Below, piece by piece: positions 26,082 through 36,700 of a stretch of 64,000 nucleotides of DNA (the first letter of the stretch is position 1; each line of letters starts with the position of its first letter). This DNA is from Sipunculus nudus (lineage: Eukaryota; Annelida; Sipuncula; Golfingiida; Sipunculidae). Below the pieces are notes generated by a model that was given only the letters and a program-made list of their open reading frames with translations, was not told where the DNA came from and made no database searches. The stretch covers positions 53,943,429 to 54,007,428 of the forward strand of contig CM049312.1 of NCBI GenBank assembly GCA_026874595.1. The letters are read 5' to 3'. The translations under genes were made by a program, and so were the position numbers.

Positions 26082-27625
26082 TTTATTTTTACTTCCAATT
26101 TCACAAACACAAACCATGTCATTCAAACGTTGTGCCTTGTTCCCTGTAGGGTTTGAAAGCAAGAATGGAATTAACTGTCAGGTGTGGCACTGTGAATTTG
26201 ACTGTTAAAAGTCCAGCATACAGCCTAAGACTATATAAATGATAAAACAAAAAATATAAGTGGATGCTTTAGCAGTATATCTCAGGTTACAAATTTTATG
26301 TATCAAGTTAGTTATGTAGGCATGGGGGTTTCATCATTGTAAAATACATTATTTACAGTTTTTTTCATCCTGCTTATTTACAATGATTTTTTTTCATTAC
26401 CTAGACTGAGCTGAATTAAAAAATTATTGCCATGATTTTATGTCTAAACAGTGTGATACTTTTGTGCATTAAGTTTTGCAGCCGAAAATGCAGAAAGCTG
26501 GTCACATGTACCTCTCACCAACCAAATTAACAGGGATCAACCATTTCATCCTAAAGAATAAACTGATATGACTTTAATATAGCCTAGCCCCATCCTGAAC
26601 TTGGGACAGTTTGTTAATGACCAGTCATGGTGTAAATCCTGAAAACCAAAAGTTCAGTCCACTCTAAACTCTTCACAGCATGGAATTTCATGTCAGCTGT
26701 CACAGCTGAAAGACTTCTTGTTCAAATAAATATCACATAATTCAGCTGTGAGTGATAGGCCCAAACATCATGTTCTCCATAACAAACCTGTCGTATTTTG
26801 TTGCATATAATTTATTGTAGATACAAACAAAAACTTCATTCCCTTATTTCAGTATACCTTACATCCTGTCTTTACCCAGCATCATTGAACATAGGCTTAT
26901 TTTAATTACTGAAAGGTTATTAAAAATGAAAGAACTAAATGCTAGTACAAGGTCAAGCTCCTGTACATGTATATATGTACATGTACATCCAACCTACAAC
27001 AGTTTGCTTGATGCTTACAGATGATATGCAGACTAATCGCATACTGATCATGGTGCCACCTGCCAGGCACCACATGAACTTATCTACATATTTTAACTAA
27101 GATAATGATTCGGGTGCAGCCCTTAACAGCAAACTTTTAATTAAAAGTCTAAGCAGCATTCAAAAATCCTTACATAAATATTACTTAACAAAGAGCAACC
27201 ATGAGATACTTCACATATGTAGCCTCAACAGTTTTTTTCCTTCCTTGCAGAAAAATAATACAAACGTAAAAATTATCTTACAGCACAGATTAATAAGAGC
27301 CGGGGGTTGAAAAGCAGGATGGCTGGCGGTCACAGTGCCTGTTATATATAAACATACACAACTGCTAAATTCATACATTTCACACACCTTTAGTGATTCT
27401 ATACATTTGACTTCTATTTTCACTAGATATGGAAATTATAAAGGTCATAGTGTGGACAAGTTTATCATATCACTGTAACAAGACAAGTATGCTTATTAAT
27501 ATTTGGTATAACCCCACTGGTTCAGGCACCATGCAGTGCTCCTTATTTCCATGGACAGTGTCTCTCCACTCCTGAGATGGGTATCTGGGTGACAAGACTG
27601 AACAAGGGATATGACTTTCAGGAGT
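26082..27625 (-). other. MDH2: MDH2 3' untranslated region (extent inferred)
   Basis: The sequence below the stop has no supported ORF. Minus-strand AATAAA polyadenylation hexamers occur at 26811-26816 and 26082-26087, so the transcript could end near either. The distal site fits the point (about 26.1 kb) where CpG-poor DNA gives way to CpG-bearing DNA. Which site is used cannot be told from sequence. Confidence 0.4.
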
Positions 27626-27754
27626 TTAATTCTTGTTCACAAAGTCCTCGCCTTTCTGTATGTTGGCTTTCAGCTCAGGAAGGGCTGCTTTCACAAGATT
27701 TACTTCAAATTCAATCATTTTTCCAAGTCCAAGGTTCTTCTCTACACCATTTTT
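27626..27754 (-). CDS. MDH2: MDH2 exon 8 (C-terminus and stop)
   Basis: 129 nt including the TAA stop. It encodes [12 protein letters not shown] and ends in [14 protein letters not shown]. The acceptor reads ttttgcag. The length and the KGEDF ending match animal mitochondrial MDH. Confidence 0.95.
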   Translation of the reverse strand, partial: KNGVEKNLGLGKMIEFEVNLVKAALPELKANIQKGEDFVNKN

Positions 27755-30700
27755 CTGCAAAACATGACAAAACAGGATATTAACTTCCAAATGACCACTG
27801 ACAAACTCTTTATTCAATACATAACCACACAATCATATTTAATAAATTTTCGAAATGCCTTCTATGACTTGACTGTTGCTGATCCATAATGGATGCACCA
27901 TCACCAGTCCTCACACTCTGGGTCTCAAGAAAAGATAATTAACCAAATTCATTACATTCAAATCAAGCTGTAAAACAACATTACCTCTGCTTCTTTATTA
28001 AAGCGAACACTGCCTGTGTGAACAATTGTTCAGGCAATCTTTTCATACCTGATAAATGCCTGATTGTCCATGAGATGTTGATTGGGCAAAAACATCACCT
28101 GGTAACATATTTAATCTCTTTAATCAATACGTTTTTTATTTCATTCATTATTGAAACAGGTATGTTGTGACTTATATGGTTTACACAAGTTGCTTGTGGG
28201 GTTTCCTTGCAGCTATCACTAGACCTAGGCCAGATACAGAATCAGGGTGCTGCTTTTAAGGGATGTTGCGAGTATAAGAACCTTGAAGGGGCCTTTCAAA
28301 CTCAGGGGTGCGGCTGTAAACAGAGGTGCCACCATAAAAATGGGGAACTACAGTACTTTCAAACAAAATTCCATCAGGACTCTCTATTTTATACAAAGAT
28401 TTTGATTATAGTCTCATAGTGGCAAATAGTGATATGTACATGCATCAGTGGCTTACAAATGGCCCAAAAAACTTACCCCTAGAAGTAAAGGTGTAGCAAA
28501 GTATTTGGCCTCTGTCTCATCAGAACGGACGAACGCACACTCGACGATACCTTCCTCACCATTCAAGGCTTCCAACACAGAGTTAGTGAACTTGGCTCCA
28601 GCAAATGCCATGGAAAGTGTTGCTGATCCCTGAATAAAGAGGGGTCTTTATATACCTGGACATCACATACTTCTAATACTCTGGTAACATAAGTGTGATC
28701 AAATTAAAACTGTGGAGGTAAAATTTGCACTGAATGTACAGACTGTGATTGTGGCAGATCCTTACTTACACTGATATCTCATTAAAATCCATCTGATCTA
28801 TATGCCTGATAAAAATCAAACTGAAGGCCTGGTATTTGTGGGAGTGCAAATGGTCAAATATCCTTTCCATTACCTGCCCATACAATAATCTAAGTAAAGC
28901 TATGTACATATGCATTTATTTTCCTTCAAGTAATTAAGGCATGAAAGTGGACCCAAGAGACATTTCATAAAACTGGGTGAGGTCCAGCTGGTTTAAGGTT
29001 CTGCATTTGTAAGAATATAGTATAATGAATCTTATATTCTGAAAAATTCTTATGTCCCACACCAGTACTCAGAAATAATAAAACATGTCTGACACCTGTA
29101 CTAAGGCATAAATAAACATATCTGACACTTAGATAAAAAAAACTTGTAAATATAAAAGGTTTTCAGAAATCCATGGCACTCTTTCCACTTATGTCAGGTG
29201 TTCTACAAATACAATAAGCTCTGCTCCAAAGATAAAAGCACGCTTCTTTCTAGGTTATCATAGATAAGAGTAAGTACTCACGGCACCAGCTTTAGCTTCT
29301 ACGACCTCTGTGCCGGCATTCTGTATCCTTACACTCAAAGCCTCACGCTCCTCCTGTACACAACAGAAAATATTCACTGAACTTTAAATTCAATGCAACA
29401 TACTTTAAATACACAGTAAAACACTGAAGAAGGATAAAATAAGATGACGATATTATATCAACATTTTCATTTTTAATGAAAGATTAATGAACATAAAAAC
29501 AGTGTATGCACAAAAAATAAGAAGCCACACACTGATCAAACTATGTTGTTCATGTATAAAACAAGAATATTATTGTAAATAATAAACTATCTTAAAAAAT
29601 AAACTAAGATTTATTCAGGACATTGGAGAAGTTGGTGGCAAAACAAATCGGATCCTTATAATTTTATCAATCCAGATTTCATGATCACTTTCAACATGAT
29701 TCAATTTCAGCAAACTGAAAATCATATGAGCAAAGAGTATCTAATCAGTGTGGTAGCCAGACTAGTTTGCAGTTTTGTTTTACAATTTCATCTAATGGTT
29801 ATTGGAGACTGTTGATTGCTACTGAACATAAAGTAATATACTGAACTTTTAAAGTAGTTGTCAATTCATATCTGGACACACAGAAAGCTGAGAATTGTTA
29901 ATACAACAAAACTCAGCTAAGTAAATGCTCAGAAAAAACTGGGAACATGAAATATCAGAACTGGAATATATAATATTGGCAAGATCACAAAACAAGCAAG
30001 TGGATAACTTATGATCAGAAAAACAAAATAAGAAGAGTCACTACATCCCATCTGAAATTATAGGACAGTTAAAAAGATTGAGTAAGATGCCTCAGATTTG
30101 GAATATGGTGGTAACAAATGAAGTTAGTTGTTAACAAATGGATTAATCCTCACTCACAGCTGAAACCATACAGTTTAAATGCTTCATGTTACAGCACTAT
30201 TATTTTAATAATACAATTATAACATACTGCTCATTTGAACAATAATACAATGCACCATCATATTTGACATAAAGACAAATCATGGCATGGTTCCTTCTCC
30301 AAGCAATATGATGTTATTTGGCTCACTGTCCAAGCAGTCAGTTTATATGCATATGGAATGGTCATTTTTATGACAAAACTAATATTCTTGATGATGAACA
30401 TACTAGTATATATGTTCTTTATAATGAAAAGATGTCTGCTGTATTTTCTGAAGAGTAAACTCACACACACACATGTATATAACATATAGCTGTGGCCTTT
30501 TGTGGCAAAGGTGAAAAAACAAGTTTAAATTCAAATACATGTTCAGCCTTAAAATGCATTATATTTTTGCTGATAATATTTTTTTTTCAAGTCTGACACA
30601 AAAATTACAAAAAATAATCCTAGCATACTTTTTGGTACATAGTGTGACATCATACCTGTGGGAAGGACACTGGAGGTGTGGCTTGTGAGATGAGGGGAAC

Positions 30701-33700
30701 AATAGTCACCCCGGAGTGACCACCCACTACTGGCACATTGACTTGATTCACATCCAAGTTCTGAAGAATATAACATGCTATATACAAAGACCCAATCACA
30801 AAGTATATCATTTGAGAACCTTCAACTTTCATTTATTACTGAGTTACACAGGAGATCATATATTTACAATGGCCACATTAAGAAGGTAAAATTTAAATAA
30901 AATGTAACAGAGACAGTTTGGTTCCTGGAATGACAGAGGAAAATGAGCATTTTCTCATATTTGTTAATGGCAAACAATGTAATTTAACAGATTACTGAAG
31001 TAATTAACCATTTTAATTATATGATGAACTCAAATCAGTAAAACGATGTTTCACTAGATTTCAACCCAAATAACCTGACTGTAGTTTTTTTTTATGAGGA
31101 AATAGTAGCTAAAGACATGACAAGTTTAATGGCTGGAAAAAAAATGAAAAACTCTTTTGAGAAACTATTTGAAGTTTCGTCTATTTTTGTTAAATTAAAA
31201 GAAAAACACATTTACACAGGCATATCACTATACGATTTTAGTTCTCTTCAGGTTTACAAACTGTTACATGATTAATCATACCCGACACAAATATAATACC
31301 ACTGGTTGTGGTACACTAAATATAACATGCTTGTAAGTTATACTACTAGTTTGACTGGAAAGATTCATCAAATGAACATATATATATATATATATACCTT
31401 TGCCTCTGCAATGAATGTGTTTGCCCTGACCACATCAAGGGCAGTAACCCCAAAGATTCTGTGAGGATCATATACACCATGCTTCTTATACACCTCACTT
31501 GCGATGGGGACTGTTGAATTTACCTGCAACAGGGATATGATACATGGTACAGGTATGAAGAAGACAAATGATGATTAACAGGCACAAATAACAGTGCTTT
31601 ATAATATACTGGTACTAAACAGACACTACATGAAATTACTCATGGGAACCATATCATTTTGGGAGACGGAAATCCTTCCAGTACATCAACATTATTTAAA
31701 GTGTGGATACTTTATTTCAAACTTCAAAAGTTTTATGATGTTTTAAAACTGCTGCATTGAGGCCTTTGTCTGGAGGATGCCTCTATGACATTATTTTCAT
31801 ATATTCCATTGTTATTTTTCATAGCCCTAATAATAGCCTTACTAGAACAATTGTGTGTTACATAGTTTTGAATATAAAAACTAGACCATGGATCAAATCA
31901 TGCCAAGCTGCTGTGATACAAAGGCATCAAAACAGGAAAATGACTACAAGATAATGACTACAAAGGCCTTTTGTGTGGCTTCCTGATGACAGACTTCTAT
32001 GCAGACAAATCATCATCTCTAAATAAATATATTGTGACAAAAAAACATCACTTAAACCATAACTGGGTGAGTCCTGATATTTAGCATGAACCATGATGCA
32101 TTCTATCATAATAACAAAGTGGCACAATCCTGTCTACCTTATCAGGACAGAAGACACAGACACCACCATGGGCATTTGGGAACATTCCATGACCTAAACA
32201 GATTGATCTTTATTTATCTGGCTGATGTGCATGATAAATGAAACAAATTGACCATACAGAGGTTATCTATTACACATTCCTTGGCTGACTGAAAACAAAT
32301 ATTAGTGATCACTTAACTATCATGTGAAACAACTCCAACAGTTATCCAATAACTGACATATTATAAATATCACTGGACAAATATTGGTGCACTTTGATAA
32401 TACTGATCAATTTTACATCAATTTTGTCACAATTTGATAAGCTAGACAGGTGTCTCAGCAAAAGGAAAAAAACGGGCATGACTTGAAGAAAACACATCTT
32501 AGTCTGTGCCAAGTAATATCTCAGTCATGAATAGATCAACAGTATAAAGAAGCAATAACAGTATATTTCAGGATAATTATGATCATGTGACCCAGGCAAG
32601 TACAATGTCCATGTGAACATGGGCAATAAAACATGTCATGCAGAGGAAAAAAAATCTATAATTAATATTCAAATATGAAACTAAGTATATGCACCAAAAG
32701 GTATTTCACACAGTGTGTATGATCATATACATTTGTCATATGGTGATATTATGCATTTCACAGATGCAATTATTACTCATAATTAGGACTCCTGTACAGC
32801 CTTCATCTTTTTGGCAAACAATAAGATCACTAGATCCATGTTTAATTACTTACATTTCAGTGTGTGATATAAAATTCCATCTACTAAGCAAACTTGATAC
32901 AATGATTTAGTATTGACCCTGTATTAAGATGCAAGCATATGGTATAGTGAAAAGCTGGAAGATAATTAATTAATATTGAAGAATCAATAAATAGTATAAA
33001 TCACAGCTTTGTGTATGTTGGGGGAAGGGGGTGGTTTTCATCAGGGCTGGCTGTCAGGAATGATTCTAATTTTATAAGCAGAGGGCTACGTGACTGATAA
33101 TATACATAATTAGAGCCTAGAGACATCAATATGCAAGGATAGACTTAGCACTGGTGGCTTTATTGCATGGTGATCTTGAATACTTGCACATGAAGTTTAT
33201 GGTGAAAATCAAAGGCTGTGTTGACATAATACAGGTTTTCAAACAGTGAATAAATACAGAAAGCCAAAACAGATATTTGTGACATGAAGTACCCCATTTA
33301 CAAATGTGATGATATTCTGCTGAAATAAACATCCTTTCCCATCTACCCTTTAAGGAGATGCAAGTGACAATAGATGATTCCCACCTCACTGCAGCAATTC
33401 TGCCTGAGATGATGAACACCGAATATTCAGGTGCATTACATTGTCAAGAAAGATCATATTTTGCAATAGCAGGATTTTTTCTGAGTCATAATTTGACAAT
33501 GGAGGTTAATGTAAATTTGATGAATCACACACAAGGGATGAAAAGCAGGCATAAAATATGTCATAAATATATATGCTGACTTAGTGCAATAAAGTTTTTT
33601 TTCATTTCCTTGTTATTAAGATAAACATACAAATGGCTTTGTTAGAATAATTTCTATTAAAATAAATTAATATGTGGTTGTACACAAAACTGACAATGGA

Positions 33701-36700
33701 AGTATAATACTTCAATAATATCACAACATATAGGTGGTCAGTTGGACTACAGACACCAGCCAGAGTACTTTATATGTAAAAGAAACCCTCTATATCCGAG
33801 ACCACAGAAATAAATATTCCACCTGATCTTAATTTAGAGCCTCTCGTTTCTATTTAATTATTTCATAATGCTGGCTCTCCAGACCAGCACCCAACAAAAG
33901 ACCATCATGTGTAATCCACAAACTAATGCCAAAGGTGTACTGCACTCATAACAGAAACTCAACATGACAAAATGAACACAAATAAACGAGGTACCTACGG
34001 GGTTAGAGATGATGCAGAGCATGGCCTGAGGGCAGTATCTGGCACAGGCATCGCAGAGATCACGGACAATAGAAGCGTTGGTGTTGAATAAATCATCCCT
34101 CGTCATTCCTGTAAGAAACAAGGGTACCCTAGGGTCATATCACTCAGCTGAATTTTTAAAAATCTTAGCAAGTGCAAAATATACTTATTTCTTTTGGTTT
34201 TTCATTTATATTAGCATTTGATAAGCTAAGAAGAAATGGCCCTGCTTAAATGAAACCCTGTAAATTATAGAATAATGGACATGAGCCAAAGTATAATAAT
34301 AAACATTTATTTATTAACTGAAATAAAATACTGTAAAAAATTCAAATGAGCATAAACAAAATTTAATAGGCATATTAAAACAAGCCAATTAGGTATAAAC
34401 CACATTTGCACTGTGTAACATTAATTTAACATTGAAATATAAGATTCATCCTGTTTATTAGTCCCGTGTATTGACGGGGTGGACAGGCGCAGGGGAAGGG
34501 GGGAGGGGGGGGTCGGGAGGAGTCTCTGTGGTTGCTGCTTGTTGCTAAAAAATATGTAAAATATAACACTCATCTTGTTTATTGTACAGGTCTGCCATCA
34601 GAATGGGGCAGAGGGAGGGAAAGGAGAGAGAGAGGGAGAGAGAGTTCTAGAAAGGCTCTGTGATAGTTACTGCAGACAGCCTGACCCAGCTCACCTAGAC
34701 ATAGGGAGCTAGCCAGGAGTAAAGTGATTACATAATGATGGGGAGCTGAAAGCAAACTCTAGCACACTGCATACCACTGGCTTGATGTAAACAATACTTG
34801 ACATGGTGCCTGAAAACTTGAATAAAATCTACAGTTTTTGATCAATTTGTTTCAAATTTCAGATTTTAACAAATAAAATACTTTTGTAAACATGATGTGA
34901 AAATTAAATCCACAGCAATTACAGGAAAAGAACATGCCATGGTCAAATTTGGGCAAAATTTAAGGAACTGATTTTATATTTATGCCAATAACTTATAAAA
35001 TTTGCAAAATTCAGATCTTATTTGGGAATTCAATTGAATCTTGATTTAATGAGGTTATATCCCTGAAAAAAATCTCTAGCTACAGCAAATTATCATTAAA
35101 AGCAGGCAAATATATTTCCTGATTTTTAATACAAAATGTATGATGTTCGGCCCATAACTTCAAGAAACTAGAATATAGGTAGTCGACAAGCGACTACGTG
35201 TCTTGTCGACTACGTGTATCCGCCAAAATCAGAGTAGGACGGGTGAAGTGAGGCATGGATTGAGTGGCAAGGGGAAATAAAGTTACATGTGTTACATATT
35301 AGAATGGATGTATGCCACGTAAACATGATTGTAGGTGGCGCCACCTGTTATTTGAACGAGAAACTATCCAAGATGCACATGCAAAATTTCAGATGGAAAA
35401 GTCAAACCACTGCAGAGATATGACTGATGTTATCCCACAGCAGACAAACAGATGGACGCTGTGCAAAAATGGCTGCAGGTGGTGCCACTATTTTTGTGTA
35501 TGTTATAAAGCTATCAAAGGGCTACATTTATGTAAAAAAGTTTTCCTGATTGGTCAAACGAGTCAGGAGATATAAGCATTAATGTCTACAGCGTGAACGT
35601 GAATGAAGCTGGCGCCACCTGTCATAAAATCAAGAAAGCTATCCAGGATGTATACACATTCCGAATTACAAGTTATTTGGTCAAACCACTGCAGAGATAT
35701 GAGTGATTTTAACCCAAGGCAGACAAACAGATGGACACTGTGCAAAAATGGCTGCAGGTGGTGCCACCATTTTTGGGTACATTATAAAGCTATCCAAGGG
35801 CTACATCTGTGTAAATTTTATTTCCTGATTGGTCAAACTGTTCTCGAGATATGAGCTTGGATGTCTGCAGCGTGAACCTGAATGTAGGTGGCGCCACCTG
35901 TCATTAAATCAACAAGTGACCCATGGGTCATGACGCTCAGCTGACTTGGAAAAGATTCGCAAAAGGAAATTTTATCATCTGAATGGTAGTATATACCCAT
36001 TCAACTGAAGCATCAAACAGATAAACCAACAGGCCAAGATTGTGTCTGTATTTATATATCTCAAAAATAGAGAAGACATGCGTAAACTTACAGGTGGCTC
36101 CACAAGTCAGCAGAAACTAATAAAAACACATGACAAATATCAATGCAAAGAATCATGGTGATCTCTTCATTAGTTGTTTAGATACTTCAGCTTTTGTATA
36201 AAATTTTCCATTATTCTGAGGGATACTTCTGAGTCCTATAGCTTTAAGGATATGGGTAACAGAGACCTAATTTCAGGTTTCCACAGACTCTTTTCATGGG
36301 TCTCCTTGCATGACAAGAATGAAGATTTTAGGTCCAGTCTTTACGACTTGTACCCTGTTAACAGATGTTCATATTTTTAAAGGTCTCAAAAATAAAGAAA
36401 ACTGATGAAACATCTCATGATCAATACGTATGCCAAAAACCATGACCATCAGTGATGTAGTTAATGAGATATTGAAGTTTTTGTATGAAATTTTTGACTA
36501 TTCTGGGGGGTACTTTGGGGCCCCATAGCTTAAAGAATATTGGTAACAGAGACCTAATTTCTGGTTTCCATGGAGACTTTTCATAGGTCTCTCAAAATCT
36601 CAAGAATGAAGATTCTAGGTTCAGTTGTTATGATATGTGCCCTGTAAACAGATTTTCACATTTTTAAAGGTCTCAAAAATAGAGAAAACAATTCTTAAAA

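Noticed and set aside
27577-27889. Plus-strand ORFs opposite MDH2 exon 8
   Set aside because: They are antisense shadows of the MDH2 terminal exon.
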